The notes under the pieces are model-generated. The model was not told the DNA's origin, ran no database searches, and saw nothing but the letters and a program-made list of their open reading frames with translations. DNA of 64,000 nucleotides, from assembly GCF_045679555.1 (NCBI RefSeq), contig NC_092120.1:6567074-6631073 (forward strand). The letters run 5' to 3'. The position numbers and the translations under genes were made by a program. Shown here piece after piece: positions 12,771 to 36,030 of this stretch (positions are counted from its first letter, which is position 1; every line of letters starts with the position of its first letter). The stretch comes from Salvelinus alpinus (taxonomy: Eukaryota; Chordata; Actinopteri; Salmoniformes; Salmonidae).

Positions 12771-13190
12771 ATATTATGAGTACAGCGACTGCAATTAGAA
12801 GGCATCGTGTTAATCTTATTACTTAGCTTCGGCTGTTGGAAGTCCTGACGAACCATGTCCAGATAAAGTGTCCGAAGTGAAAAGTTGAATGAAAAAAAGT
12901 TGAGTGAGGGAAAAACTAAAAATATAAACGGTAATTAAAAAGTAAAAAACGTAAAGTTGTCAGGTAGCAAAGTAAAGTTGGCAACAAAACGCACAGCAAC
13001 ACGTGAACAAGTCTGCAAGTTGTGACCGGAAAATGACCAGTGATGCTGATTCCTGTGGTGAAGAAGAGAGCAAACTCCTATGTCACAGCAGAAAGCTTAA
13101 ATTCTTGTTAATGGTAAGTTTACAAACATTGGTTGTGGTAAGTATAATTGAAACTTGAGTATCATTATGGTAAGTGGAGAAATAGGTATA
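12771..13190. other. Probable 5' part of the L1-like element; no gene
   Basis: A-rich sequence with many AAAAGT/AAGTTG motifs between the gypsy LTR and the first recognisable L1 endonuclease residues. It may be the L1 5' untranslated region, but nothing in it proves that. Confidence 0.35.
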
Positions 13191-13258
13191 GCAAGTTATA
13201 ATTGTAATGGCTTAGCAGATCATAAAAAATATATATATGGATGACAGAGAAAGAATAT

Positions 13259-13651
13259 TGTAACGGCTGTCAATGTCGTTCTCCTCCTCAGACGAGGAGG
13301 AGCATGGATCGGACCAAGATGCGGAGTAGGAGGTATTCATGATTTTAATGGCAAACCAACAAACACTACAAATTTAACAAAACAACAAACGTGACTAACC
13401 TGCAACAGTCCTGTGTGGCCCAAACGCTGACACAGGAAACAAACACCCACAAAACACCAGTGAAACCCTGGCTGCCTTAGTATGACTCTCAATCAGAGAC
13501 AAACGATACACACCTGTCTCTAATTGAGAATCATACCAGGCCGAACACAAAACCCAACATAGAAATACAAAACATAGACTGCCCACCCAACACTCACGCC
13601 CTGACCAATAAAGACATACAAAACAAGAGAAAACAGGTCAGGAACGTGACA
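13259..13651 (-). mobile_element. Solo LTR (393 bp) with 5-bp target duplication AATAT
   Basis: Read on the minus strand it starts TGTCACGTTC and ends CAGCCGTTACA, so it has TG...CA termini. It is flanked on both sides by AATAT (13254-13258 and 13652-13656). It shares motifs such as CTCTGATTGAGA and GGTCAGGGCGTGA with the LTRs at 43769-45241 and 62186-62563. It sits inside the L1 endonuclease sequence. Confidence 0.9.
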
Positions 13652-13706
13652 AATATAATATCTATTGTTTACAGGAAACTCATTTTACAAATATAGATGA
13701 GGTTGG

Positions 13707-15407
13707 GTGGAAAAAGGACTGGGAGGGAGAAAATATTTTTGTAATGGTCAAAGAAACTCAAAAGGGGTGATTATACTAATTAATGCAATCAAACAGGCCA
13801 AGTCTCAGTACAGAGACAAAATCGAGTCGAAATTCAACAGCTCAGACACAAGAGGTATGTGGCAGGGTCTACAGTCAATCACGGATTACAAAAAGAAAAC
13901 CAGCCCCGTCGAGGACCAGGATGTCTTGCTCCCAGACAGGCTAAACAACTTTTTTGCCCGCTTTGAGGACAATACAGTGCCACTGACACGGCCCCCTACC
14001 AAAACCTGCGGGCTCTCCTTCACTGCAGCCGAGGTGAGTAAAACATTTAAACGTGTTAACCCTCGCAAGGCTGCAGGCCCAGACGGCATTCCCAGCCGCG
14101 TCCTCAGAGCATGCGCAGACCAGCTGGCTGGTGTGTTTACGGACATATTCAATCAATCCTTATCCCAGTCTGCTGTTCCCACATGCTTCAAGAGGGCCAC
14201 CATTGTTCCTGTTCCCAAGAAAGCTAAGGTAACTGAGCTAAACGACTACCGCCCCGTAGCACTCACTTCCGTCATCATGAAGTGCTTTGAGAGACTAGTC
14301 AAGGACCATATCACCTCCACCCTACCGGACACCCTAGACCCACTCCAATTTGCTTACCGACCCAATAGGTCCACAGACGACGCAATCGCAACCACACTGC
14401 ACACTGCCCTAACCCATCTGGACAAGAGGAATACCCATGTGAGAATGCTGTTCATCGATTACAGCTCAGCATTTAACACCATAGTACCCTCCAAACTCGT
14501 CATCAAGCTCGAGACCCTGGGTCTCGACCCCGCCCTGTGCAACTGGGTCCTGGACTTCCTGACGGGCCGCCCCCAGGTGGTGAGGGTAGGTAACAACATC
14601 TCCACCCCGCTGATCCTCAACACTGGGGCCCCACAAGGGTGCGTTCTGAGCCCTCTCCTGTACTCCCTGTTCACCCACGACTGCGTGGCCATGCACGCCT
14701 CCAACTCAATCATCAAGTTTGCGGATGACACTACAGTGGTAGGCTTGATCACCAACAACGACGAGACGGCCTACAGGGAGGAGGTGAGGGCCCTCGGAGT
14801 GTGGTGTCAGGAAAATAACCTCATACTCAACGTCAACAAAACAAAGGAGATGATTGTGGACTTCAGGAAACAGCAGAGGGAGCACCCCCCTATCCACATC
14901 GACGGGTCAGTAGTGGAGAAGGTGGAAAGTTTTAAGTTCCTCGGTGTACACATCACGGACAAACTGAACTGGTCCACCCACACAGACAGCGTTGTGAAGA
15001 AGGCGCAGCAGCGCCTCTTCAACCTCAGGAGGCTGAAGAAATTCGGCTTGTCACCAAAAGCACTCACAAACTTCTACAGATGCACAATCGAGAGCATCCT
15101 GTCGGGCTGTATCACCGCCTGGTACGGCAACTGCTCCGCCCACAACCGTAAGGCTCTCCAGAGGGTAGTGAGGTCTGCAGAACGCATCACCAGGGGCAAA
15201 CTACCTGCCCTCCAGGACACCTACACCACCCGATGTCACAGGAAGGCCATAAAGATCATCAAGGACAACAACCACCCAAGCCACTGCCTGTTCACCCCGC
15301 TATCATCCAGAAGGCGAGGTCAGTACAGGTGCATCAAAGCAGGGACCGAGAGACTGAAAAACAGCTTCTATCTCAAGGCCATCAGACTGTTAAACAGCCA
15401 CCACTAA
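13707..15407 (+). CDS. Uninterrupted LINE reverse transcriptase ORF with an L1-derived N-terminus
   Basis: A 566-codon frame runs without a stop. Codons 1-26 (13707-13784) are L1 endonuclease sequence of the host element. From codon 27 (13785) the frame is the inserted LINE, and the insertion junction preserved the frame. The remaining 540 codons show [32 protein letters not shown] and the catalytic FADD at about residue 338, then a typical LINE C-terminal region. The endonuclease of the inserted LINE is missing through 5' truncation, so autonomous retrotransposition is not expected. Expression is unknown; it lies outside any host gene I can see. Confidence 0.8.
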   Translation: MEKGLGGRKYFCNGQRNSKGVIILINAIKQAKSQYRDKIESKFNSSDTRGMWQGLQSITDYKKKTSPVEDQDVLLPDRLNNFFARFEDNTVPLTRPPTKTCGLSFTAAEVSKTFKRVNPRKAAGPDGIPSRVLRACADQLAGVFTDIFNQSLSQSAVPTCFKRATIVPVPKKAKVTELNDYRPVALTSVIMKCFERLVKDHITSTLPDTLDPLQFAYRPNRSTDDAIATTLHTALTHLDKRNTHVRMLFIDYSSAFNTIVPSKLVIKLETLGLDPALCNWVLDFLTGRPQVVRVGNNISTPLILNTGAPQGCVLSPLLYSLFTHDCVAMHASNSIIKFADDTTVVGLITNNDETAYREEVRALGVWCQENNLILNVNKTKEMIVDFRKQQREHPPIHIDGSVVEKVESFKFLGVHITDKLNWSTHTDSVVKKAQQRLFNLRRLKKFGLSPKALTNFYRCTIESILSGCITAWYGNCSAHNRKALQRVVRSAERITRGKLPALQDTYTTRCHRKAIKIIKDNNHPSHCLFTPLSSRRRGQYRCIKAGTERLKNSFYLKAIRLLNSHH

Positions 15408-15941
15408 CATTTAGCGGCCGCTGCCAACATACTGACTCAACTCCAGCCACTTTAAAAATGGGAATTGATGGAAATTATGTAAAAATGTACCACTAGCCAC
15501 TTTAAGCAATGCCACTTAATACAATGTTTACATACCCTACATTACCCATCTCATATGTATATATACTGTACTCTATATCATCTACTGCATCTTGCCATCT
15601 TTATGCAATACATGTACCACTAGCCACTTTAAACTATGCCACTTTATGTTTACATACCCTACAGTACTCATCTCATATGTATATACCGTACTCTATACCA
15701 TCTACTGCATCTGCCATGCCGTTCTGTACCACCACTCATCCATATATCTTTATGTACATATTCTTTATCCCTTACACTTGTGTGTGTGTGTAAGGTAGTA
15801 GTGTGGAATTGTTAGGTTAGATTACTGTTGGTTATTACTGCATTGTCGGAACTAGAAGCACAAGCATTTCGCTACACTCGCATTAACATCTGCTAACCAT
15901 GTGTATGTGACTAATAAAATTTGATTTGATTTGATTTGATT
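13785..15941 (+). mobile_element. 5'-truncated LINE (L2/Rex-like) inserted in the L1 element
   Basis: The 2,157-bp insertion carries a long reverse transcriptase frame, a 3' UTR with a duplicated GTACCACTAGCCACTTTAA block (about 15487 and 15613), and a (TTGAT)n tail at about 15920-15941. TAATTAAT is present on both sides (13777-13784 and 15942-15949), so the boundaries and target duplication are direct observations. L1 endonuclease sequence continues across the site. The clade name is my judgement from RT motifs. Confidence 0.92.
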
Positions 15942-15949
15942 TAATTAAT

Positions 15950-18900
15950 ACAAATTTTGATCCGATTGTGCAAACTGTGCAAACAGATCCGCAAGGAAGA
16001 TGGATTATTTTAAATGTTCTATTGGACCAAAAACAGATCTGGCTAATTAATCTTTATGGGCCAAATAATGATGATCCACACTTTTTAGAAAATATATATA
16101 ATAATCTATTGAGCTCACAAGCAACGAAATAATCAATTATTATGGTGGGAGATTATAATACGGTTTTAAGTACCTCAATGGATTGTAAAGGAAATTATTC
16201 TACAAACGATCACCCTCAAGCACTTCCGGAGATTACAAAGATCATGGATACATTAGAACTAGTGGATATATGGAGGTTGAAAAACCCTGACCTAGTGAGA
16301 TATACATGGAGGAGGCTTAATCAAGCTAGCCGTCTTCATTACATCCTAGTCTCGTTCTTGCTGGCATCAAAAGTTTAAAAAAAAGTGTTAATAGGAGACC
16401 GAATGCGATCGGACCACCATCTAATTGGCCTCCATATAACTCTTACAGAATTTCCACGTGGACTTGGATATTGGAAATGTAATCAAAGCCTATTGGATGA
16501 CAATTTGTTCTTAACTAAGACAAAATAATTCATAATTGTCTTTTTTTTGTACAAAATAGGTACAGCAGATCCCCTTATTGTATGGGACACTTTTTGTATG
16601 GGACACTTAGAGGCCATTCAATACAATACTCATCATTAAAACAAAAGTAGTTTAGGTCAAAAGAGACTAGACTATTAAAGGAAATAGAGGAAGTAACAGC
16701 GCAGGTAGATGGTAACGGAAACTACTATAGAGGCACAAAATTAGGTTAGAGGAAAAACAAAAAGAAAGGGAGGCACTTATTAAAGAACGATCAAGTGTAA
16801 TGTATTACAAAAATAAAGCGAATTGGATGGAAAATTGGGAAAAATTCACAATTTGTCTTGAATCTTCAACACAGAATTTCTACCAAAAAGAATTTACAGA
16901 AACTCGTTACAAATGATGGAGTTATCCATGATTCACCAAATTATACTTTGAAAATATTTTGAACATCTTTTCAGTCTCCTCCATTTCCACTGAATGATGT
17001 TAACTGTAAGGACTTCTTTCATAATAATTATAATAATAATAATTTTACATGTATTATTATTATTATTAACAAATTTACAGAAAGACTGCTGTGAAGGCTA
17101 ACTTACAGAATAGGAACTTTGTGAGGAAAAATATCTGGAAAAACACCAGGGCTTGACGGTATACCAGTAGAGGTATATCAGACCTTTTTTGATGTACTCA
17201 AAGATCCATTATTAGCATGTTTTAATTACTCTTATACAAATGGTAGACTTTCAGGTACTCAACAAGGTCTAATTTCATTACTACTAAAACAGGACCCAGG
17301 TGGTAAGTATAAAGATCCAGTCCATTTAAAAAACTGGAGCCCTCTAACACTTCAATGTTGTGATGCGAAAATACTGGCGAAATGCATAGCATATAGAATA
17401 AAAAAGGTTATACCAGATATTGTTCATCCTGATCAGACAGGTTTTTTACATGAACGATATATTGGAGATAATATACGACAATTACTTGAAACAATTGAAC
17501 ATTATGAAACGTTGAAGATACCAGGTCTGGTCTTCATAGCAGATTTTGAAATGGCGTTTGATAAAGTACGATTAGAAATTATATATAAATGCCTGGAATA
17601 CTTTAATTTTGGTGAATCTCTTATACAATGGGTTAAAGTTATGTACAGCAACCCCAGATGTAAAATAGTAAACAATGGTTACTTCTCAGAAAGGATTGAG
17701 CTTTTAAGAGGAGTAGAACAAGGCTGTCCGTTATCTCCATATCTATTTATTATGGTCATTGAAATAATAGCTATTAAAATTAGATCCAAAAAGAACATCA
17801 AGGGGTTAGAAATCCAGGGGATAAAAACAAAAGTGTCACTGTATGCATCTGATGACTCTAGTTTTTTCTTAAGTCCGCAATCTGGATCCCTGCATAGTCT
17901 CATTGAAGATCTTGATCACTTTTCTAGCCTCTCTGGATTAAAACCTAATTATGACAAGATTGCCATGTTACGTATTGCATCGTTAAAAAATACAGTGTTT
18001 ACACTACCTTGTAGTTTACCAATAAAATGGGCGGATGGTGAAGTAGACATACTTGGTATTCACATCTCAAAAAATATAAATGAACTTACCACAATTAATT
18101 TCAATAGAAAGTTAGCACAAATAGATAAGATTTTGCAACCATGGAGAGGTAAATACCAAAAATTACATTGATTAACTCTTTGGTCCTATCACAGTTTACT
18201 TACTTACTAATGGCATTGCCTACTCTCGATGATTCATTTTTAAAATCATATGAGCAAATAATATTTCATTTTATTTGGAATGCTAAGCCAGACAAAATTA
18301 AACGTGCCTATTTCTATAATGAATGAGTTTGGGGGGCTAAAATGATTCAATATTAATGCTTTAAACCTCTCACTAAAAGGTTCACTCATACATAAATTAT
18401 ACTTAAACCCAAAATGGTTCTCCAGTAGATTATTAAGAAAAGCTCATCCTTTGTTCAAAAATTGCTTTTTTGCCTTCATACGGATTACAACTTCTCATTT
18501 CCGATTCATTGAAAATGAAATTTTGTTTAAAGTATCGCTCTTTCTTAAACAAGCCATACAAAGCTGGTTACAATTTCAGTTTTATCCTCCAGAAAAGAGG
18601 ACAAATATTACAACAAATGTTATGGTTAAACTCAAATATATTGATTAATAAAAAAAACATTCTTTATGGAAAATTGTAAAAAAACATATATTAAATTATA
18701 TTATATTATATTTATTATATTATATTTATTATTGATATTATGAATATTATGAATAGAAATTGAGGAGTTATGCAATTATTGAAAATATATGGGAATATCT
18801 GCTCAATCCAAATTTACAACTAAAACTGATTGCAGCACTTCCACAAAAATGGAGGAGGCAAGTGGAAAAAGGAAAAGGTAGGGAACTTGTTTGCTTGCCA

Positions 18901-19428
18901 TATATTAAAGATACAAATTGGCTGAAAGGAACTGGCATAAATAGAAAAATGTTGACAGCTGCGCCATACAGATTGCAAAATAAATGGAAGGAGATTTTCG
19001 ATGTACCAATTCCATGGCACATGGTTTATGAACTGGTACAAAAAACTACACTTGACTCAACACTTAGAGTTTTTCTATTTAAATTATTATATAAAATTCT
19101 TGCTACCAACAGAATGCTATATATATGGGCCATACAACAATCTCAGCTCTGTAGACTTTGTTGCGAAAAGACAGAATCAATAGATCACTTATTCTGGTAT
19201 TGCCCCTATGTAGTTTATTTCTGGTCACAGCTTCAGGAATGGTTAAAAAATCACAACATGCACTTAAAATTAACCTTACAAATAACCGTGTCGGGCGATC
19301 TGGAAAGCCATAACCAATCAATAAATAATATAATAATACTCGTAGGAAAGGTTTTCATCTTTAGCTCACAATCTGTGGATAATATTAGATTAGAAAAATT
19401 CAAACGTTTTGTGAAACATCACAATTGA
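15950..19428 (+). pseudogene. L1 ORF2 remnant (endonuclease, RT, C-terminal region)
   Basis: After the nested LINE the L1 frame continues in pieces. Endonuclease: VGDYN near 16145 and SDHHL near 16409, separated by a stop and shifts. RT: the longest open piece is 17512-18171, containing FIADFEMAFDKV and EQGCPLSPYLF. Where YADD is expected the sequence reads Y-A-S-D-D (17842-17856), one codon too many in the catalytic loop. The C-terminal piece (18760-19428) has a cysteine/histidine cluster CRLCCEKTESIDHLFWYC. Many stops and shifts lie between pieces, and an AT-rich tract lies at about 18690-18735. Confidence 0.88.
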
Positions 19429-19660
19429 AAAATATATGGCACATGGAAACCAAACAAGGGCGGTCTATGGTGATAGGTGGGATGGGCTGTGAGTGGCTGA
19501 GAGTTGGGATTAAAGAGTTTGTTTAGTAATGTATGGTTGTTATATATAAAAGTACCATGTATGTAAAATGTGTATGCAAAATGTATAGGTAAAATGTATG
19601 TATATTTAGCAAAAAAGCGGTAAAAGAAAAACTACAATATTTGTCCTCCAAATGGGGTGG

Positions 19661-19944
19661 TGGAGGGGTAAAAAAAAAGGAAGGACACCTGTATCTTTGC
19701 AGTGACTGTGTGTACTGATACACCATCCAAAGTGCAAATGACTTCACCATGCTCAAAAGAGTATTCAATGTCGGTTTTTACTCATACTTCTTTGTGAGGC
19801 AATCTGTGTTTGAAATGTAATGCACGACTGAGGGACCTTACAGATAATTGAATATGTGAATATCTCTGATGTTATGTTGTAATGCCATGCTATTTATTGG
19901 GCTATGTAAATATCAAATTGTGTAGTTTGCTAAAAGTTGTTAAT
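19661..19944. other. Non-coding flank, nothing recognised
   Basis: AT-rich sequence between the L1 3' end and a SINE. No gene is visible. Confidence 0.5.
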
Positions 19945-20179
19945 TTTTTATTTATTTATTTAACCATTATTTAGCTAGGCAAGTCAGTTAAGAACAAAAT
20001 CTTATTTACAATGACAGCCTACCCGGCCAAACCCTAACCCGGACGACGCTGGGCCAATTGTGCGCCACCCTATGAAACTCCCAATCATTGTGATACAGCC
20101 TGGAATCGAACCAGGGTCTGTAGTGACGCCTCTAGCACTGAGATGCAGTGCCTTAGACCGCTGTACCCCTCAGGAGCCC
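19945..20179 (-). mobile_element. tRNA-headed SINE, reverse copy
   Basis: Read on the minus strand this is the same family as 1954-2172: tRNA-like head (GCAGCGGTCTAAGGCACTGC-type segment, B box GGTTCGATTCC), a GGGTTTGGCCGGGTAGGC body and the TTCTTAACTGACTTGCCTAG / TTAAATAAA tail. The head is decayed at its first bases. Confidence 0.88.
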
Positions 20180-21340
20180 CAATATGTATGTTTAGTTCTA
20201 TTCTTCAATAGAAAGCACAAAAAACACTTTGTGTGTGTGTGTTGACTAAGAGTGTAAAACTCTGGACATGGACACATCTGCCTGGTTCTTGCAGGACATC
20301 TTGTAGTGGGTCAGACCAAAGTAGAATCAGCGGGTGAGGGCTCAGAAGCCAACTGCTCAGACGCTCCAGTTGGCTGTTTTAACACAGGTACACAGCGGGA
20401 GCGACACCAGTAGCTAGCTAGCTAAGACAACGGGAGTGTCCTTCGCCCCCGCCTGCCGCACTCTGCTATCTAGCAGTTTAACGTTACGGCAAGGGCAGGT
20501 ACTCGGCAGGCGGGAGCAAATGACAGTATTCCAGTAACGTTACACATGCGTTCTGGCGAGAGCATCTGTGTCTGTTTATCACAGCTTTCATCACAGCTTG
20601 GATAAAGAGAGGGGTGAGGTGGCTGGTATATATGTTACATCTGCTATCCAACTCCTCAGCAGATAAAACATTACACATTAAAGTTAGACTCAGCAATGTG
20701 ACATAGATGCAGAAAATAAACAGCATAGTGGGTCAATTTCCGCAACAACTAAGAGTGTTGAAACGCAAAGCTCAACTTCCACGCTGCGAAGGGAACCTGT
20801 GCACATGCAGATACTGTGTGAGAGCGATGTCTTGCATCTCACTCTTCTCAATATCGGCGGTGCTGCTAATGGCAAAGTCATTTTCGCTGTCTACGTTTAA
20901 TTATACTACAATGACGGCAAAGCCGAAACACTATTGACTCTGTATCACAGATTATTATGAAATATACAAATTACTTATTCAAAATTTGTAACAGTCACAC
21001 GAAAAAGTATAGCCTACTGCCTTTGAAATGCAATGAAAACTAAATTGTGTGGCGGACACCATTTTTTATATTTTTATCAAATATTATTTGTGATAGTTGG
21101 TTGACATTTCTCAAGGGATAAGTACGTTAATATTCAAGAAAACGATCTAATGAGATTGATCACTGAATATGAAAATTGACTGTTAAATGTTACCTTTCAG
21201 GTATTTTAAATGTCTCTAATGTCTACTTGTCAATGTTTCTTAATGTCTAATGTCTTTTTTGTTAAGTGTCAGACCCCAGGTAGACTAGCTGTCGTCATGG
21301 CGTCAGCTAATGTGGATCCTAATAAAATCAAGTAAAATCA
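20180..21340. other. Non-coding stretch with a GC-rich block and a LINE-like 3' tail
   Basis: About 20390-20590 is richer in CpG than its surroundings (ACGTTACG, CCCCCGCCTGCCGC) but has no supported exon. About 21268-21334 reads as a repeat tail: GACCCCAGGTAGACTAGCTG followed by GTGGATCCTAATAAAATC, which I know as the 3' end of an interspersed fish retroelement. No gene was found. Confidence 0.45.
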
Positions 21341-21830
21341 ACATACTGACATACTGTGCCTCAATGCATTATAGATGGAGGGAATAACACCAAGAGCAGG
21401 CTGTATATGCACATCCTCAAACTAAAGTATGAACATTTTGTTCAAAAAAATCAACTACTTTCTGTTATGTGTACCAGCACTAGTAAGGGTGGGTACTACT
21501 TTGTGGCACTATGCCACCTAGGGAAAAACTGCCAAGAAAATAGTTAAGGGCAGTTCTGTTGTTTTCTGAAAAGAAATCAGACAATGATGAACCATTATCT
21601 AATAAAGAATACACTTGCTAAAATGGACTGCTACACACATTCATAAACTACCTCCTAAAGGAAGGAAGGACATTGCTTCTTATTACGGTACCAATAGTAT
21701 GCTCCATATTGTCACTTAAAACTTAACTAAACCAGAAACACTATGGACAATAAATAGGCTACATTTTGTGTAAAATAACAATTTCTATAGAACAATATTA
21801 GGAAATGGAACAGAATGACTGATGACACAT

Positions 21831-21836
21831 TTATTA
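21831..21836 (-). promoter_or_regulatory. Candidate polyadenylation signal AATAAA for sacm1l
   Basis: A canonical hexamer on the minus strand, downstream of the sacm1l stop. It was chosen by position only. Confidence 0.3.
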
Positions 21837-22590
21837 CACATTCTCAGACACAATGTTTTAAGTGACAAAAAAACACAAAAACAAATTAAAATCCTGGAAA
21901 ATAATACCCCCAAAATAAAATCCTCTGATAAACAAGTGACAATAATATAGGCCTATAAAACAATTAAAACTGGTCCAGCTTGTTTTCTTATTACTGCATT
22001 GAGCCAACAGTAGCACCCCATTTTCATTGGTAAAGCAGTCTAACCAAAAAGATTTGTCTAAAACCGCTCAAACATTACTCAGCTTAAATAGCACATCATT
22101 CTTACAAGCATACAATGCTTTGTCATTACATGAAATTGTATCTAGGTTTACATGGAACCTAAATCATCTGTTTAAAAACACAGATCAGCAAGAGACACTA
22201 TGCTGGCTGATTCTTGAATTTGATAGGCTTATGGCTGATAATGCACAGCGGAATGTACTGTTGTCCATTTGCATTTGCATGGCATCCGATGGGTTATAGC
22301 TACAGCAAGTGAGCCATTTCAATATGTAGCTTTGAGAAGCATAATAACCAACTTATGCTTTATCATAGTAACCATACACCAATGTATTATTGGACCACTA
22401 CATTTAAAGTTATAGGACATACGTACTCTCGCATTGTCGTTTTGTACCACTACAGTTGAAGTGGAAAGACACATAAGTGGCAATATAATCAATTTAATAT
22501 TACATACTTTAACATTCTCAGATCAGCAGGTGCCACTCTGACAGCAGGTAAGGTAAGTGTGATCCTGTAATGATTATGTACACTATACAC

Positions 22591-22741
22591 CAGGGTTGGG
22601 CTCAATTTAATTTCAATTCAGGAAGTAAACTGAAATTCCTATTCCAATTAAACATGTTCTCAATGCTTTTCAATGAGAATACAATTGTGAATTGGATTTT
22701 ACTTCCTGAATTGAATTTATATGGAATTGGCCCCAATCCTG
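22591..22741. mobile_element. Approximately 150-bp TIR MITE in the sacm1l 3' flank
   Basis: It begins CAGGGTTGGGCTCAATTTAA and ends GGAATTGGCCCCAATCCTG. The arms, including TTCAATTCAGGAAGTAAA / TTTTACTTCCTGAATTGAA, pair over most of their length. The CAGGGTTGGG terminus is a known fish MITE family. The single-stranded form would fold into one long hairpin, so a transcript through it would carry that hairpin. Confidence 0.8.
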
Positions 22742-24470
22742 CTACTAAACACCCCGTCTCTTATAATGACCTGTGGTAAGGCAGCAGAATTTGACTTGGG
22801 GCTAGTGCTACAGAACAGCCAATAATCAAAGGATAAATAATATAGAGAAAGATTGTGTAAGAGAGGTCAACAGTTCACATTCCCACCCAGAGACACACTA
22901 AAACAAAGAAATCATCATAGGGGACAAGTGGCATTTAAAATCCCCAATGCCCCATGAGACTTTGGTTCGTTTAAATGCCCAGTTCAGTCAAAAACTATAT
23001 TTTCCCGTGTTTAATATATATTTCCAGGTTGGAATAATACGGTGAAATTATAATGCTCTTCTAGTGTTAGAAAATACTGAAATTTCAGCCTGTTTTGGTG
23101 GGATGGAATTTTGACCTGCCTGGCGACATCACCAGACGGTAAAAATTAGTTAATAGATGAATAAGAAAGATTTCCAAACCTCTCTGCAGAATAACAGCTA
23201 GTTCAGTTTACCCCTCCCCTAAAACCATTCCCAGACAATTATTTTCTTTTCGTCCATTTTAATTGAAAACAATAACAGTAAGGTACTTAGCTGTTACCCA
23301 GAAATGATTTAATATTGAGATAAAAATGGCTGCATTTGGATGTTTAAATCCATGCTTCATTATTAGCCTAGGTCTGGGCCTCCCAGTCTACTGGTCAAAG
23401 ACAGATCCTACTCACTATAGTATATAGTTTGATGCTCTCTCACACCTTTTAGTTGTCAGAAACTAATGAGGATTTGTCTTTCCAGCTGTTTCATGAAGCT
23501 TTCCATCCCTGGGAAGACTAGACAGCCAGACAGACAAACATTCCTCAGAGGAATCCTCATGTGAAACCCTTTGAGGGTCTGTCAGTGCACTCAGAAGTGC
23601 AGTGAGCGAGAATAGTATGGCCAGTTACAATGGCATTAATGGTGGTGGGACACCATAACTAAAGTTCCCTATTGAAACAGTACATCCCATTCTCTCCCCA
23701 ACTATTGGCCAGCTAGAACATTCTCTCAACAACCATTGGCCAGCTAGCACATTCTCTATCTGACTGTTGGCCAGCTAGAACATTCTCTCCCCAATCACTG
23801 GCCAGCTAGCACCTTCTCTCCATGACTATTGGTGAGCTAGTTTTGGGATCATGGCTTGGGGTGGGCCGTCAGACAGCTGACATATTGGGTGCCAGTGGCT
23901 ATCACACTAAGACACCACGTTCAGATCGACCCTTCAGGGGCAATGACACTGAAACAATATGGCAACCAACAGAGCAAATATGACATGATGTAGCTAGAAG
24001 GCGACAAATCAACAAAACAACAACAAAAAAGGCAAGATTTTTTTTAAAGTAGTTCCCGTGTCAAGGTTGCTATGGCAACAACAGCAGTGCCAGTTCATAT
24101 GCATTCCGTGCAGAGGGGTAACTGTGTTACCGTAGTGGGGTATTGTATCATAAAATCAGACAGTTTTCAGCTTATACAGTCAGTCTATGGACAAGGGTAG
24201 GGATCTTCCCCAGCCCAAACAATGTGCTTAGTGGTGTAGACAGCAGCAGGCCAGTGCAGAGCGAGTCCCTGTATGCTTCACAGCCATACATCATACACCT
24301 GGTCTTTCTCTCACCCCACCCTCCTCCTCCTCCTCTTCCTCATGCCGTTGGCTCAGTAATCAGTACAGGCTCCAGGCCTGCTGATGCGGAGGGAACGATG
24401 ATGAAGAAGAGTGGGATGAAGTGGACGAGGAGAAGTCTGTGGGGCGTAGCTGCTTTCCACACGCACACAT

Positions 24471-35691
<11,221 letters not shown>

Positions 35692-35730
35692 CTTTAGAGG
35701 AGGTCTGACCTAGTGACGTACCAATGAATG
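35692..35730 (-). promoter_or_regulatory. sacm1l proximal promoter with CRE-like and CCAAT motifs
   Basis: Directly upstream of the start codon the plus strand reads TGACGTA (35714-35720) followed by CCAAT (35721-35725). A CRE/ATF half-type site and a CCAAT box within 35 bp of the ATG, without a TATA box, fit a housekeeping promoter. Function is inferred from motifs only, and the transcription start is not known. Confidence 0.45.
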
Positions 35731-35947
35731 TGCACATTGTATATTATTGCTGGACCGGAGTTCGCGTCCAGGGTCAGACATTTAGCGTCGTAGTACATTT
35801 GCAAACTATGATAAAGTACAGGCAGCAACTTATTATGTAGCACACACAAATACATTAGTTGATCAAATACATTAGTTGATTACTGTACGAATCCTCATAT
35901 CAGATCATGAAAGCTTTATAAGCCGACAGTCTCACACAACTGTAAGC

Positions 35948-36020
35948 GGGCTAGTGGCGCAATGGATAACGCGTCTGACTACGGATCAGAAGATTCTAGG
36001 TTCGACTCCTGGCTAGCTCG
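35948..36020 (+). tRNA. tRNA-Arg (anticodon ACG)
   Basis: The 73-nt sequence folds as a full cloverleaf. The acceptor stem GGGCTAG pairs with CTAGCTC (one G-U). The anticodon stem TCTGA/TCAGA encloses CTACGGA, with ACG at 35981-35983. The T-arm is CTAGG TTCGACT CCTGG and the discriminator base is G. A box (TGGCGCAATGG) and B box (GGTTCGACTCC) are intact, and a T run follows at 36024-36030 as a Pol III terminator. It is a real gene rather than a SINE head, as it has a complete 3' half and terminator and no SINE tail. Confidence 0.97.
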
Positions 36021-36023
36021 GTT

Positions 36024-36030
36024 CTTTTTT
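36024..36030 (+). terminator. Pol III T-run terminator of the tRNA gene
   Basis: A run of six T (within GTTCTTTTTTC) directly follows the tRNA-Arg 3' end. Confidence 0.8.

Larger units (their letters stand above)
13191..19660 (+). mobile_element. L1-like LINE, inactivated and split by two nested insertions
   Basis: Endonuclease residues start at about 13196 (SYNCNGLADHKK), resume after a solo LTR with QETHF at 13672-13686, and resume again after a second LINE at about 15950. Further catalytic blocks are GDYN (16148-16159) and SDHHL (16409-16423). Reverse transcriptase occupies about 17100-18170 and a C-terminal cysteine-rich region about 18760-19428. An A-rich end near 19650 marks the 3' side. 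This domain order is that of L1 ORF2. Orientation is plus. Confidence 0.85.
21810..24470 (-). other. sacm1l: Probable sacm1l 3' untranslated region
   Basis: This follows the sacm1l stop codon in transcript direction, with no other gene start or splice sites I could support. A minus-strand AATAAA (TTTATT at 21831-21836 on the plus strand) is a candidate polyadenylation signal and would give a 3' UTR of about 2.6 kb. A MITE (22591-22741) lies inside it. A local tandem of GGCCAGCTAG-containing segments lies near 23690-23815. The true end needs transcript data. Confidence 0.4.

Noticed and set aside
20390-20600. CpG-containing block as a possible gene promoter
   Set aside because: No exon, open frame or start was found downstream on either strand within several kilobases, and it lies among repeats.
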